A stretch of 64,000 nt of DNA from Agrilactobacillus fermenti (GCF_021030645.1 NZ_JACGCJ010000004.1:46459-110458); one strand, 5' to 3'; numbered from the stretch's first letter, positions 37,902 through 48,062 are shown. Made by a program: numbers and translations. The notes: generated by a model not told the origin, from the letters alone.

Positions 37902-38083
37902 AGGGACCGGGACAAAACTAATGTCTTGTCTACGGCCCCGATTATTTCACGAACGATTGTATCTTAAACGTGTCCTAAAAGGCAACGCCCTCACGCAACG
38001 ACGAATGATTCAAATGGAAAGTCCACCATTTTTCGTAATTCTCGTTGGTGCTCAGGCGCTGGGTGCCTTTTGTCTCACTATCC
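37902..38083. repeat. dispersed intergenic repeat, copy B (full length)
   Basis: Starts with hairpin GGGACCGGGACAAAAC...GTCTACGGCCCC, continues TTATTTCACGAACGATTG, TCTTAAACGTGTCCTAAAAG, CGAATGATTCAAATGGAA and ends CCTTTTGTCTCAC. It aligns with copy A over nearly its whole body. Confidence 0.75.
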
Positions 38084-38150
38084 TTTTTATCATTTTCATA
38101 ATAACTGTTAGCTTTAGTCGGCAACCATTATTTTGCTAGCTTCATTAAAT

Positions 38151-38864
38151 TTAACGGTCATCTACAATGACATAAGTCATATCTAACGGTCCGTGAACAC
38201 CAACAATAAGAACCATTTCAATATCCCCGGAATTAGACGGTCCAGAGATATAGTTAATATTAGAAGTTTTTAATTCACCTGATTTTAAGCGTTGATCATA
38301 GAGTTTCGTGGCTTGCGTGGAGCGCGGTAAAATGTGGCTACGCTTTACAATACTTAAATAATGGGTTGGCAAAAAGTTAAAGGCACGGCCTTGACCTGGT
38401 GTCGTTGGTACAGTGATCGTACCCGACTCTGCTAATAGATAGTCGGCAAAGCCAATGGCGACTAATGAATCTTGTGCCGTTGCCAAATTTGTTTCCCGAT
38501 CAGCCTGAGGATCCCAATATTTTACGGTGCGTTGACCACTTACCGCTTCAACCCAAGAATCCAGAGCATAATCGGAAAAAGCTGCTGAATTTGTTGGCAA
38601 AATCAACTGCCCATCACCTAAACGTTTGAGATATTCATCTAGTACAGCACCAAGATCAGCCTGCTTTGTGATATTGACCGTCACATGTAATGCTTCACTG
38701 GTCGTCTTAGCTAAATCTAACAGCTCATCACTGTTCAAATCACTCAAAGTTTCTTCAGGTAATTGATTGCGATGAATAAAAGGATGCTTATGCACTTCAT
38801 GTCTTGGCGTCCCGAGGCGTTCGGCCACATGATCTAAAAAGGCTTCTCGATTATAAATGGTCAT
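38151..38864 (-). CDS. lutC: lactate utilisation protein LutC
   Basis: Subunit of the LutABC L-lactate dehydrogenase that oxidises lactate to pyruvate. 237 residues, LutC/YkgG (DUF162) fold: YLLAESGTITVPTTPGQGRAFNFLP and HIGVHGPLD-like VGVHGPLDMTYV. It lies 2 bases after lutB. The proteins use Fe-S electron carriers and feed quinones, in line with the nearby cyd and men genes. Confidence 0.9.
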   Translation of the reverse strand: MTIYNREAFLDHVAERLGTPRHEVHKHPFIHRNQLPEETLSDLNSDELLDLAKTTSEALHVTVNITKQADLGAVLDEYLKRLGDGQLILPTNSAAFSDYALDSWVEAVSGQRTVKYWDPQADRETNLATAQDSLVAIGFADYLLAESGTITVPTTPGQGRAFNFLPTHYLSIVKRSHILPRSTQATKLYDQRLKSGELKTSNINYISGPSNSGDIEMVLIVGVHGPLDMTYVIVDDR

Positions 38865-38866
38865 GC

Positions 38867-40357
38867 TTATTGCTCCTTTCGATCTGCTTGTTGCGCTTTT
38901 TCTTGGCGATGGTCTTTAAACCAGACCCGGAACTGATCTTTGCCTTTCGGTGGGACAGGTAAGTCACGAACATCAGTCCAACCACCCATCAGTGATGGTC
39001 CTTTATCCAAATAACCATCATCTGGAATGAAGTTATCTGCTGTCCGACGTTCTTTTTTAGCCATTGGTTTCAAAGCCGTATGGGCAAACTTAACAGCTGA
39101 TCTAAAGATCCACGGGAACCCGGTCCCAATCCCGATCACTTGCATGACCAAATTATTTAAACCATGTTGCATATGGCGTTGATCAGTAATGATACGCCGA
39201 TGCTTGATCAATAATTCATGCAGCGGAATCTTTACTGGACAAACTTCAGTACAAGCCCCACACAAACTAGAAGCAAATGGTAGATCAGAAAAGGCTTCAT
39301 AACCACCAAGAATTGGGGATAAAACAGCGCCCAAAGGTCCAGGGTAAATAGAACCATACCCATGTCCACCGATATGGCGGTAAACTGGACAAACATTCAT
39401 ACAAGCACCACAGCGGATACATTGCAGAATAGACTGAAATTCTGTGCCTAATGCTTGGGAACGATTATTATCCACAATAACCACATGGAAGTTTTCAGGA
39501 CCATCTGTTTCACCGGCGACCTGTTGTCCAGCAAAAGTAACATAACTTGTCAATTTCTGACCAACGGCACTGCGACATAACATATTATCTAAAATTTCGG
39601 CTTCTTGCATGGTCGGTACGATCCGTTCCATACCCATCACAACGATTTGTGTCTTTGGAATCGCCATCGTCAGATCAGCGTTACCTTCATTGGTAACTAG
39701 ATTGATCATCCCATTATCTGCAACTGCAAAATTACACCCGGTAATCCCTAGATCCGCTTGTAAAAAGTATTCACGTAAATACTTCCGCGCAAAGCGGGCA
39801 AGGTGCATCGGATCATTATCGCCTTCATAACCAAGTTTCATGAAAACTTTACGTACCTGATCCCGATTTTTATGCAAAGTTGGAAAAACGATATGCGTTG
39901 GTTCATCCCAATCATCTTCTTGTAGAATGAACTCGGCTAAGTCGGTTTCCATTAATTGAAGTCCTTGATTTAAGGCCAATAAACGCTTATCCAAATCAAT
40001 TTCCGTTGTCACCATTGATTTAGACTTAACGATACGCTTGGCGCCTGTTTCTTTAACGACTTTTTCAATATAGTCAACGGCGTCTTCTTCTGTGCTGGCA
40101 AAGAAAACGTCGCCACCATTTTTTTCAACGTTATCACTAAACTGCTCCAAATAATCAGGTAAGTAGGTCAATGCTCGTTGCCGGATTTGTTCGCCTAATT
40201 CACGCCATTGTTCCCAGTTGCCTAGCAAGGCACGTGAATCTTCACGTTTAATGTGTTGTGCATCTTGAGCTTTAGCAACGGAGGCTTGCATAAATTTATC
40301 TTGTTCAGATTCTTTGACCCGTTCGATCATTGGTTTATCACTTGTTTTAATGCCCAT
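38867..40357 (-). CDS. lutB: lactate utilisation iron-sulfur protein LutB
   Basis: Iron-sulfur subunit of LutABC. 496 residues. The N-terminal domain (about 60-290) is LutC-like; the C-terminal part has two 4Fe-4S motifs, CIRCGACMNVCPVYRHIGG near 310 and LCGACTEVCPVKIPL near 360. It starts 17 bases after lutA. Likely membrane-associated electron transfer to menaquinone. Confidence 0.93.
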   Translation of the reverse strand: MGIKTSDKPMIERVKESEQDKFMQASVAKAQDAQHIKREDSRALLGNWEQWRELGEQIRQRALTYLPDYLEQFSDNVEKNGGDVFFASTEEDAVDYIEKVVKETGAKRIVKSKSMVTTEIDLDKRLLALNQGLQLMETDLAEFILQEDDWDEPTHIVFPTLHKNRDQVRKVFMKLGYEGDNDPMHLARFARKYLREYFLQADLGITGCNFAVADNGMINLVTNEGNADLTMAIPKTQIVVMGMERIVPTMQEAEILDNMLCRSAVGQKLTSYVTFAGQQVAGETDGPENFHVVIVDNNRSQALGTEFQSILQCIRCGACMNVCPVYRHIGGHGYGSIYPGPLGAVLSPILGGYEAFSDLPFASSLCGACTEVCPVKIPLHELLIKHRRIITDQRHMQHGLNNLVMQVIGIGTGFPWIFRSAVKFAHTALKPMAKKERRTADNFIPDDGYLDKGPSLMGGWTDVRDLPVPPKGKDQFRVWFKDHRQEKAQQADRKEQ

Positions 40358-40374
40358 TATTTTACACTCCCCTG

Positions 40375-41142
40375 CTATTTAACTGGTGCATGTTTCAAGT
40401 AAGTTATCCGACTTTCATCCACATTGGAATTTAGAACTTCGGCTAAATGCATGATCTTGATTTTCTTGCCTTCACGGTTGAAACGACCGCCAATATTCAT
40501 CAAGCAGCCCATATCACAACTGACCAATACTTCTGCACCGGTATCGACGATATGCCGAACCTTTTCAGTAACCATTAATTGAGACATTTCCGGTTCTTTG
40601 GCAGAGAAAGTACCGCCAAAGCCACAGCAATCATGCGCATTTTCCAGCGGAATCATTTCTAGCCCTTTGACATGATCCAATAAGGCATAAGGCGCTTCAG
40701 ATTCGCCTAATAACCGTGTCATATGGCAAGAACGGTGGTAAGTTGCTTTGGCATTCAGCTCAGCCCCGGCATTTTCCACGCCAAGGATCCGCCAAAGAAA
40801 TTGTGAGAATTCGTAAGATTTTGCCGCAACTTCACGGGCCTTGTCGGCATATTCAGGATCGTCCTTTAAGAGTTCTGGATATTCCCGCAACATCGCCACA
40901 CAAGAACCAGCGGGGCCTACGATATAGTCGGCATCAATACTCAATAGAGCATCGATCTCGTTATGAAAGACTTTTTGAGTTGCTTTACTATACCCACTAT
41001 TATAAGTTGGCTGCCCACAACAAATTTGATCACCTGGTAGGTAACAATCACAGCCAAAACGTTCTAGTACTTCTACCATAGCTTTCCCTACTTCAGGAAA
41101 CATTAAGTCAACAACACACGTTGAAAAAATTGCTACTTTCAT
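40375..41142 (-). CDS. lutA: lactate utilisation iron-sulfur protein LutA
   Basis: 255-residue protein with two CCG-domain cysteine motifs: QICCGQPTYNSGY near residue 42 and HDCCGFGGTFS near 170, plus the N-terminal VAIFSTCVVDLM. First gene of the minus-strand operon lutABC. AGGAGGC precedes the ATG. A cre-like site and promoter lie upstream. Confidence 0.93.
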   Translation of the reverse strand: MKVAIFSTCVVDLMFPEVGKAMVEVLERFGCDCYLPGDQICCGQPTYNSGYSKATQKVFHNEIDALLSIDADYIVGPAGSCVAMLREYPELLKDDPEYADKAREVAAKSYEFSQFLWRILGVENAGAELNAKATYHRSCHMTRLLGESEAPYALLDHVKGLEMIPLENAHDCCGFGGTFSAKEPEMSQLMVTEKVRHIVDTGAEVLVSCDMGCLMNIGGRFNREGKKIKIMHLAEVLNSNVDESRITYLKHAPVK

Positions 41143-41255
41143 TCCTCTGCCTCCTATATGTCTAAAGCGAATAATTCAAACGCCGATCTAATCACTTATT
41201 GATATATTTATTGTAGCGCATTCATACAATTTTGAAAAACAATCGTTTCATTTTC

Positions 41256-41269
41256 AGAAAGCGCTTAAT
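41256..41269. promoter_or_regulatory. weak cre-like site upstream of lutABC
   Basis: AGAAAGCGCTTAAT has the central AAGCGCTT of CcpA sites, but differs from the consensus at three outer positions. It lies upstream of the lutA promoter. Confidence 0.35.
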
Positions 41270-41380
41270 GTGTTTATAAAAAGGCGTTTTGACTGATATT
41301 CTCTTTCCGGCAGGTCCAAAATGTAGGGATTCCCCTCATGTTATTTTAAGACACTTAAAATCTAGTTTCTTTTCTACAGC

Positions 41381-41461
41381 GCCCATTATTTTACGCATGA
41401 TTTGATCTTAAACGAAAAAAAGAATCTGAGCACAAAACCATCGTTTTGCATCAGATTCTTC
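41381..41461. repeat. dispersed intergenic repeat remnant (copy I) with opuABC terminator
   Basis: GCCCATTATTTTACGCATGA and TTTGATCTTAAACG match copy B's GCCCCGATTATTTCACGAAC and TTGTATCTTAAACG. Next to it AAGAATCTGA...TCAGATTCTT (41415-41461) is a terminator for the minus-strand opuABC, again with loop CAAAACCATCGTTTTG. Confidence 0.6.
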
Positions 41462-41535
41462 TTACTATTCAATGAATGATTCAATTTCAAACACATTTGT
41501 GCAAGCAAACTTACCACACATATCGTCAACGTTAT

Positions 41536-43278
41536 TTATTTTTTCCACGCAGCAACTTGCTTAGGATGTGCTTTGATCCAATCCTTAGCAGCTTGTTGTG
41601 GTTCAGTTCCCTGATTAATTTTCAACATAACAGATTGAATATCTTTTTGACTCCAGTGGAAGTTCTTCAAGACTTTATAAGCTTCTGGATTATCTGACTT
41701 AAAACCTTTACGCGTCATCGTATTGATACTTTCGGCTTTGCCCATTGTGCCCTTTGGATCCGTTAGATACTTCAACTTGTACTTGCTGAACATCCAATGG
41801 GGTGACCAACCCGTGATCACGATTGGCTGCTTGTTCTTAATTGCTTTGCCTAAAGCCACCGTCATCGCACCTGAAGAAGAGGTGGAAATATTCCAGCCGC
41901 TTAGATTAGGATAAGCTTTTTGCGTCTTTTGCGCAGCGGCTACCACACCGGCACCTGGTTCGATTCCGGTAATCGTTTGATTGGCTTGATTGGTCAAATC
42001 ACTAATAGAATTGACGTTGGTCATATATTGCGGCACGACTAAGCCTAATTTAGCACCTTCTAAATTTGGCCCTAATAAGTCAATTTGGTGCTTATACTTT
42101 TGATATTGTACCTTATGCGTATTTGGCAACCAGGCACTGACAGAGGCATCTGCCTGACCTTTAGCAACCGATTCCCACATAATGGCATTATCTAATGGTG
42201 TGAGTTTGACATTGTAACCCATTTCGCGTAAAACTTCACCAACAACATTACTAGAAGCAACTTCAGTATCCCACTCTACATAAGCAAGATTGACGTCCCC
42301 TTTATTACTCGTTTGGTTATTTAACTTGCTGTAAGCAATATTACCACCTAGCAAAGCAATAATTGCCGCAATCACACCAATTGTCGTATAACGCTTCTTT
42401 TTCTTTTGTTTGGCCGTCAAATTCTGTTGATGCGCTTTAGGTTGGTTCAAATACTGCGTGAACCGATCCACAATAATTGCTAAGACAACTAAAGCTAAGC
42501 CATTTACGAAGCCCGTTCCGACTTCTGCCCGTTGTAACGCTTGTAAAACGCCACGTCCAAGTCCAGGCGCCCCGATCATTGATGCTGTGACTACCATTGA
42601 TAAAGCGAGCATGGTCGTTTGATTGATCCCGGCCATAATCGTATTTTTAGCAATTGGCAGTTCGACTTTGACTAGTTTTTGCCAACTGGTACTCCCAAAT
42701 GAATCTGCTGCCTCGACCAAATCGTCAGGGACACTGCGAATACCTAAGTTCGTCATCCGAACAGTTGGCGGTAAAGCGAAGATAATTGAAGCAAACAGCC
42801 CCGGTACAATCCCGATACCAAAGAAGGCAACGGCTGGAATTAGATAAACAAAGGCTGGCATTGTCTGCATAAAGTCAAGAATTGGCGTGATCACCGCTTT
42901 AGCTTTATCACTCTTAGCCATCCAGATACCTAAAGGTACCCCGATTACAATTGACAGTACACTGGATAAGAGCACTAAGGTCACGGTGTTCATTAAATCA
43001 TGCCATAAACCCTGATTATAAATATAGACTAATCCAATTAACGTAAATGCTGTCAAACCCCATTTACGTTTCGAAATTACGAACGCCGCTAAAGTCAGTA
43101 AAACAATTACGATCACTGGATTGATCGCAATCAAGCCATCAGTGATCCCATTCATCAGCGTTTTACCAAAGTTTTGTAAGACGTTAAAAAATCCGGCCCA
43201 ATTGGTTGTGAACCAATCGGTAATCTTTTCGATCCAAGACGCCACAGGTAGTTTGGCAATTGCAAGTAAATTAAGCAT
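41536..43278 (-). CDS. opuABC: glycine betaine/proline ABC transporter permease-substrate-binding fusion
   Basis: Fused permease and binding protein for compatible-solute import. About 580 residues from ATG 43278 (GGGGAGGAGA just before; ATG 43284 is also possible). Residues 1-280 are the permease with several membrane segments ([20 protein letters not shown] and [15 protein letters not shown]). A membrane segment at about 305-325 then anchors the betaine-binding domain ([21 protein letters not shown] start, later [15 protein letters not shown]). Overlaps the ATPase gene, so it is translationally coupled. The fusion is typical of lactic acid bacteria. Confidence 0.92.
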   Translation of the reverse strand: MLNLLAIAKLPVASWIEKITDWFTTNWAGFFNVLQNFGKTLMNGITDGLIAINPVIVIVLLTLAAFVISKRKWGLTAFTLIGLVYIYNQGLWHDLMNTVTLVLLSSVLSIVIGVPLGIWMAKSDKAKAVITPILDFMQTMPAFVYLIPAVAFFGIGIVPGLFASIIFALPPTVRMTNLGIRSVPDDLVEAADSFGSTSWQKLVKVELPIAKNTIMAGINQTTMLALSMVVTASMIGAPGLGRGVLQALQRAEVGTGFVNGLALVVLAIIVDRFTQYLNQPKAHQQNLTAKQKKKKRYTTIGVIAAIIALLGGNIAYSKLNNQTSNKGDVNLAYVEWDTEVASSNVVGEVLREMGYNVKLTPLDNAIMWESVAKGQADASVSAWLPNTHKVQYQKYKHQIDLLGPNLEGAKLGLVVPQYMTNVNSISDLTNQANQTITGIEPGAGVVAAAQKTQKAYPNLSGWNISTSSSGAMTVALGKAIKNKQPIVITGWSPHWMFSKYKLKYLTDPKGTMGKAESINTMTRKGFKSDNPEAYKVLKNFHWSQKDIQSVMLKINQGTEPQQAAKDWIKAHPKQVAAWKK

Positions 43279-44527
43279 TAGCATTCTCCTCCCCTGTTGT
43301 GGTTTGTGCTTGGCTCTGGTCGTTTGCTGATGTCGCATCAGTCTCTGGCGTATCTGTATCCTCAGCTAAAGCATCGATCACACTACCACGGATGACAACG
43401 CCTACGACCCGATTATTTTCAGTGACGACTACCGGCGTTGGTGAATCGTTAATCACATTGAAGATATCGTTGACGTGCGTATCTTTACTGATTGTCGGAA
43501 TTTTAGAACTAATGAAATCCGCCAGTGGTTTACCTTCTTGTCTGGCAGTACGCGCATCTTCAGCGTTGATCACGCCTTTAAGGTGCCGCTCACTGTCAAT
43601 AGCCACAAGCATACTGACTTCTTCATGGCGCATGCGCCGTAAAGCCATGTTTGGCCCTTCTTTATCCAAATTAATAGTCAGCGCTGGAATCATGATATTT
43701 TGAGCAGTCAAAACCTTTGAGTAATCCACATCTCGTGTAAAGGTGCGCACATAATCATTGGCTGGGTGAGTCAAAATTTCTTCACCAGTCCCAATTTGCA
43801 TCACTTGACCGTCTTTCATAATCAGGATTCGATCACCCAGACGCAATGCTTCGTTCAAATCATGGGTGATGAAAATAATTGTTTTTTTCATTTTAGCTTG
43901 AAGGTCTAGCAATTCATCTTGCATCTCATGCCGAATCAGAGGATCCAACGCTGAGAATGCTTCGTCCATTAATAGAACTTCAGGATCATTGGTCAATGCT
44001 CGGGCTAAGCCGACACGCTGCTGCATCCCACCAGATAATTGACTTGGATATTGTTCCGCAAAATCTGCCAAACTCATATCTTTAAGTGTCGCCATTGCTT
44101 TTGCTTCGCGTTCTTCTTTGCTTACACCCTTTAATTCAAGCCCATAAGCCGTATTTTCTAAAATTGTTCGGTTTGGAAAAAGTGCAAATCCTTGAAACAC
44201 CATACTCATTTTTTTACGGCGCGTTTCGCGCAATGCTTCCTTATCCATTGTCGCAATATCATCACCGTCAATATAAATAGAGCCGGCTGTTGGATTGATC
44301 AAACGATTGATCATGCGGATCATCGTGGACTTCCCACTACCAGATAAACCCATGACCACAAAGATCTCACCCTTTTCAACTTCAAAATTGGCATCGTAGA
44401 CACCAACAGTCGCCCCAGTCTTCTTTAAGATATCGGTTTTAGATTTCTTTTGCTTGATCATTTCAAGTGCTGGTTTGACACGTTTCCCAAATATTTTGGT
44501 TAAATGTTCCACCTTAACGATTGGCAA
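43271..44527 (-). CDS. opuAA: glycine betaine/proline ABC transporter ATPase with CBS domains
   Basis: 418-residue ATPase of the osmoprotectant importer. Walker [10 protein letters not shown] near residue 60, signature [13 protein letters not shown], Walker [15 protein letters not shown]-terminal tandem CBS domains (about 285-400) probably sense ionic strength. TTG start at 44527 with GGGGG 7 bases before. The promoter-operator lies upstream at 44561-44612. Confidence 0.93.
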   Translation of the reverse strand: MPIVKVEHLTKIFGKRVKPALEMIKQKKSKTDILKKTGATVGVYDANFEVEKGEIFVVMGLSGSGKSTMIRMINRLINPTAGSIYIDGDDIATMDKEALRETRRKKMSMVFQGFALFPNRTILENTAYGLELKGVSKEEREAKAMATLKDMSLADFAEQYPSQLSGGMQQRVGLARALTNDPEVLLMDEAFSALDPLIRHEMQDELLDLQAKMKKTIIFITHDLNEALRLGDRILIMKDGQVMQIGTGEEILTHPANDYVRTFTRDVDYSKVLTAQNIMIPALTINLDKEGPNMALRRMRHEEVSMLVAIDSERHLKGVINAEDARTARQEGKPLADFISSKIPTISKDTHVNDIFNVINDSPTPVVVTENNRVVGVVIRGSVIDALAEDTDTPETDATSANDQSQAQTTTGEENANA

Positions 44528-44560
44528 TTCAATTCCCCCTTTTTCGATAGTTATTATCGG

Positions 44561-44612
44561 AAAGTGACCATACTATGCTAACTCCATATTGTCACTTTGT
44601 CAAATAAGTGAC
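44561..44612. promoter_or_regulatory. opuA promoter overlapping BusR-like inverted repeats
   Basis: AAAGTGAC (44561-44568), GTCACTTT (44591-44598) and AAGTGAC (44606-44612) are three copies of one half-site. TTGACA (44598-44603, minus strand) and TAGCAT (44575-44580) form the promoter, spacer 17. The operators cover the -35 and the -10 flanks, as expected for repression by the regulator encoded next door. Confidence 0.75.
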
Positions 44613-44718
44613 TCCGGCAAACTTTGATCTACCGGAGCTTACATGAAAATATTTAGCAGCTTGTGTCCTATTTGCCTGGACTATACGCCATAGCATGGCA
44701 CCAGTCAAATAAAACGAC

Positions 44719-45354
44719 TCACTCGGATGCCATCGCAAAATAATTACGTACGCGTCGTGGTGATGTCTCATTCCCAACATAGTAAATAATGTCACCCGCT
44801 TCAAGCACAGCGTAAGGCCCAGGAGAAATATGCATTTGACCATTATGACGCACGGCTACGATCGTGGCCGTTGTATTCTGCCATAATTTCAATTCACCAA
44901 TCGATTTTCCCAAATGCTTGCAGCCAGCCGCCAATTCTAATTGAAAGGGCATTAAGGGATCAACCGTATTAAAACGTTGGGTTTGATCCAAAAACTGGTT
45001 CATCATTTCTGACAAATGTTTGTATTCTTGCAGCTGATGTTTCATCGTTTGATGGATATCATGCTTTAAATCTTTAAGTGTCTTTACATTTTTAAATTGA
45101 TCAACGAAATTGACAGCATTATTCAAGGAAGAAACATAAAAGCCACTACCCTGTTTAGCCTCGACAATATGCAAATCAGCCAATAACTTGATAGCTTTAC
45201 GTGCCGTTTCCGCAGAAACCTGATACGTATTGGCGACCGTTGAACGCGCATGGATTTTTGCCCCAATGGGATATTCTTGATTAACGATCCGATTGGCGAT
45301 ATCAATGGCTATCTGCTGATAGCGGGACAAGGTATTCTCTTTAATTCCAGCCAC
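44719..45354 (-). CDS. busR: BusR-type regulator: GntR HTH plus RCK_C domain
   Basis: 211-residue repressor. N-terminal winged HTH (about 8-76): RYQQIAIDIANRIVNQEY, ARSTVANTYQVSAETARKAIKLL. A helical linker (85-135) and a C-terminal RCK_C domain follow (FQLELAAGCKHLGKSIGEL...GDIIYYVG). This is the BusR architecture; BusR homologues bind c-di-AMP and repress glycine-betaine importers. It lies upstream of opuA on the same strand. Confidence 0.85.
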   Translation of the reverse strand: MAGIKENTLSRYQQIAIDIANRIVNQEYPIGAKIHARSTVANTYQVSAETARKAIKLLADLHIVEAKQGSGFYVSSLNNAVNFVDQFKNVKTLKDLKHDIHQTMKHQLQEYKHLSEMMNQFLDQTQRFNTVDPLMPFQLELAAGCKHLGKSIGELKLWQNTTATIVAVRHNGQMHISPGPYAVLEAGDIIYYVGNETSPRRVRNYFAMASE

Positions 45355-45598
45355 GATGAGCCTCCTTTAAGCAGTGATAGGTTCAATTGGAAGATAATAC
45401 GCCAAAAAAAATTTAAACGCAAGTATCAGGTTTGTTAATTGATAATTTTTTGATCAACAAAAGCCAAGCTACGTTTAATTTCATTATTCATAATTCTAAA
45501 GTTAGATCAAACGAAAAAAGAGCTGAAAAGCAAAAAATGAATTCTGCTTCAGCCCATTTTAAGTTTCACAATACGAATATAGTCGGTACCATTCTGAA
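45355..45598. other. intergenic busR-ackA region
   Basis: No gene is seen. The ackA terminator (45514-45555) lies here; otherwise the stretch holds the upstream region of busR. Confidence 0.5.
45514..45555 (-). terminator. terminator after ackA
   Basis: Minus strand GGGCTGAA...TTCAGCTC followed by six T. Confidence 0.7.
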
Positions 45599-46807
45599 TT
45601 ACGCTTGCTTCTCTGCATCATTTTCATGCAGTGCAAAGGTGTCTCTGGCAATCATTAATTCTTCATTGGTCGGAATGACATAAACTTTGACTTTGGAATC
45701 ATCGGTGCTGATCAAGCGTTCTTTGCCGCGAACATTATTACGTTCTGGATCGATCTTAACGCCAAAAGCAGCCAAGCGTTCACAGACATGTTGTCGCAGT
45801 TCCTTACCATTTTCGCCCACACCGGCTGTAAATACTAAGCCATCTACGCCGTTTAATCGGGCGACATAAGCCCCGACGTATTTGACCACGCGATTCACAA
45901 AAACATCTAAGGCTAACTTGGCACGTGCATTCGTAGTTTCGACTGCTTCCAGATCCCGCATATCCGCAGATAGACCAGATAAACCAAGTAAACCGGATTT
46001 TTTATTTAAAATATCGATCAAATCTTGGACATCGGTCAAACCTAGATGGGACATCAAGAACGGAATCAATGAAGGATCAATATCCCCAGAACGGGTACTC
46101 ATGGTGATTCCCGCTAACGGTGTGAAGCCCATCGAGGTATCTACCGCTTGTCCGTTTTCAATGGCTGAAATAGAAGCGCCGCTGCCTAAATGTAATGTAA
46201 TCAACTTCAAATCTTTGGGTTGCCCCATCAATTCAGTTGCCCGTTGTGCAACATAGCGATGACTCGTCCCATGCGCGCCATATTTACGGGCTTTATAGTC
46301 GTGATAATAATTCAAATCAACACTATACAGATAATCTTCTGGTGCCAAAGTTGAAAAGAAAGAAGTATCAAATACAGCAACTTGAGTGGCATGAGGCAGC
46401 AATTCTTCAAACACACCGATATAATAGGCTTCAATTGGATTATGCAAAGGTGCATATTCTTCTAATGCTTTGATCTCATCTGTAACCTGTGGTGTGACCC
46501 GTGTTGACGATTTAAAAATTTCTCCACCGGCGACAACACGATGCCCAACGCCCTCAATTTCTTCCAAGTGCGCAACGATGCCTAGATCTTTCAACCGCGT
46601 TAAGATCTTAGCAGCTGCTAATTCATGGGTCGTGATTGGTTCTTGTTGTTCAAACCTTTGGCCATCCCCATATTCCGCGATAAACCGAGCGTTTTCTTGA
46701 CCCAACCGATCGATCATTCCTCCGGCAATTCGCGTTTCAGAAGGCATATCAAATAACTGCCACTTTAACGTGGAACTCCCCGCATTAACAGCCATTACTT
46801 TCGTCAT
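45599..46807 (-). CDS. ackA: acetate kinase
   Basis: Converts acetyl-phosphate and ADP to acetate and ATP. 402 residues. Motifs: VNAGSSTLKWQLFDM at the start, GHRVVAGGEIF, AVFDTSFFSTL, YGAHGTSHRYVAQ and STRSGDIDPSLIPFLM match the family. Upstream a cre-like site TGTATGCGCTAACA (minus strand) suits CcpA control of overflow metabolism. Confidence 0.96.
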   Translation of the reverse strand: MTKVMAVNAGSSTLKWQLFDMPSETRIAGGMIDRLGQENARFIAEYGDGQRFEQQEPITTHELAAAKILTRLKDLGIVAHLEEIEGVGHRVVAGGEIFKSSTRVTPQVTDEIKALEEYAPLHNPIEAYYIGVFEELLPHATQVAVFDTSFFSTLAPEDYLYSVDLNYYHDYKARKYGAHGTSHRYVAQRATELMGQPKDLKLITLHLGSGASISAIENGQAVDTSMGFTPLAGITMSTRSGDIDPSLIPFLMSHLGLTDVQDLIDILNKKSGLLGLSGLSADMRDLEAVETTNARAKLALDVFVNRVVKYVGAYVARLNGVDGLVFTAGVGENGKELRQHVCERLAAFGVKIDPERNNVRGKERLISTDDSKVKVYVIPTNEELMIARDTFALHENDAEKQA

Positions 46808-46857
46808 GTCAATCTCTCCCTAAACAAAAAATTCAATATTCCTATTTTAACAGTTTT

Positions 46858-46871
46858 TGTTAGCGCATACA
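46858..46871. promoter_or_regulatory. cre-like site upstream of ackA
   Basis: TGTATGCGCTAACA on the minus strand differs from the cre consensus at one position. It lies about 50 bases upstream of the ackA ATG, over the -35 region of TAAAAT, a possible -10. Confidence 0.6.
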
Positions 46872-46877
46872 CTATTT

Positions 46878-47909
46878 TTATTTATGAACTGGTCCTGAGA
46901 GCACGAGTTTTCCACGCACACGGCCACTTTCTATCAGTTGATGAGCCTGATAGAGCGTATCTGGAGTAATATCATGGAATGTCTCAGTTAAAGTCGTTTT
47001 TAAAATACCTTGGTCTATTAATCGACTGATCTGCGCCAGAATTTGTCCTTGACTGGCAATTTTATACCCGTAATCAGCTTTAGCAAACATATATGCCCAA
47101 TCTAAACTTGCGGCTTTATTCTTTATAAGACCTACTGGCAAATCAGCTGCTGCAACAATTGTCCCAATATGGCCAAAAGGTCGAACCAATTGCGCTGCCA
47201 CTTCAAAATAAGCTTTGGGATCATACAAAATTGCGATACCATCCATATCGGTAATGTCAACATCTTTTAGAGCTTCAATCAAATCTTGATGGTAATCCAA
47301 GGTCACATCTGTTCGATTACGCATCAGCCAATCAAAGTTTCGTGGACTTGATGTGGCATAAACCCGCAAGCCACTCCACTTTGCTAATTGTGTTAGAATC
47401 GAGCCGACGCCGCCAGCCCCATTGATTACCAAAATGCGTTGCCCATTATTTGCATTGGCTTGTGGCACAAAATTCATCTTTTCAAACAACAATTCATAGG
47501 CCGTCAATGCCGTCAATGGTAGAGCTGCCTGTTGTGCCGACGTTAATTGTTTTGGCGCTAAAGCAATCAAGCGACTATCTACAACCTGGTACTGGCTGTC
47601 AGCACCACGTCGGCGTGTCGTTCCTGCATAAAAAACAGCATCGCCCACTTTAAAATCAGTTACTGCGTCACCCACAGCCAAAATACGGCCAGCTGCATCA
47701 TAACCTAAAACCTGAAATTGATCCGTAGCTGGTAAAGTTTGTCGCCGTTTGGTATCTACTGGATTAACCGACACTGCCTGAATTTCAACTAAAACATCTT
47801 TGGGTTTTAGAGGTGCTAATGGCAAAGTCTGCGTTTCAAAATGGCCTGAATTTAACTCAAATCCTGATTTAAAACCAATCATTAAACTTTCAGTTGGTAT
47901 TTGCGTCAT
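46878..47909 (-). CDS. medium-chain dehydrogenase/reductase, quinone-oxidoreductase type
   Basis: 343-residue NAD(P)H-dependent reductase. The nucleotide motif is RILVINGAGGVGSILTQLAK; the N-terminal catalytic domain lacks the zinc-site cysteines, so it is the zinc-independent quinone reductase type. Start ATG 47909 is used, because GAGG lies 7 bases before it. Substrate unknown. Divergent from bioY. Confidence 0.85.
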   Translation of the reverse strand: MTQIPTESLMIGFKSGFELNSGHFETQTLPLAPLKPKDVLVEIQAVSVNPVDTKRRQTLPATDQFQVLGYDAAGRILAVGDAVTDFKVGDAVFYAGTTRRRGADSQYQVVDSRLIALAPKQLTSAQQAALPLTALTAYELLFEKMNFVPQANANNGQRILVINGAGGVGSILTQLAKWSGLRVYATSSPRNFDWLMRNRTDVTLDYHQDLIEALKDVDITDMDGIAILYDPKAYFEVAAQLVRPFGHIGTIVAAADLPVGLIKNKAASLDWAYMFAKADYGYKIASQGQILAQISRLIDQGILKTTLTETFHDITPDTLYQAHQLIESGRVRGKLVLSGPVHK

Positions 47910-48002
47910 GTGCATACCTCATTTCAAACTTGAAGCAAGTTATATTTTTATATGTGATAACTTAAGTATATCGCAATCATTTAAGTGTGAAAAATAATCG
48001 AT

Positions 48003-48018
48003 TATAAATTCATTTATA
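48003..48018. promoter_or_regulatory. AT-rich dyad before bioY
   Basis: TATAAAT, TC, ATTTATA: 7-base arms with a 2-base centre, about 45 bases before the bioY ATG and upstream of TATACT (48030s). A regulator site is possible; it does not match the BirA operator I know. Confidence 0.3.
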
Positions 48019-48062
48019 GCGATTTATGCTATACTTAGGCCATCAAATTTAAGGAGACATCT

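Larger units (their letters stand above)
37755..38150. other. intergenic gshA-lutC region, largely repeats
   Basis: No gene is seen in these 396 bases. It holds the gshA upstream AT-rich stretch, an inverted repeat fragment (37844-37880), then the full copy B (37902-38083). Confidence 0.55.
41143..41535. other. intergenic lutA-opuABC region
   Basis: No gene is seen in these 393 bases. The minus strand shows TTTTCA, 17 bases, TACAAT (near 41211-41239) as lutA promoter. A repeat remnant (41381-41414) and the opuABC terminator (41415-41461) follow. Confidence 0.55.
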
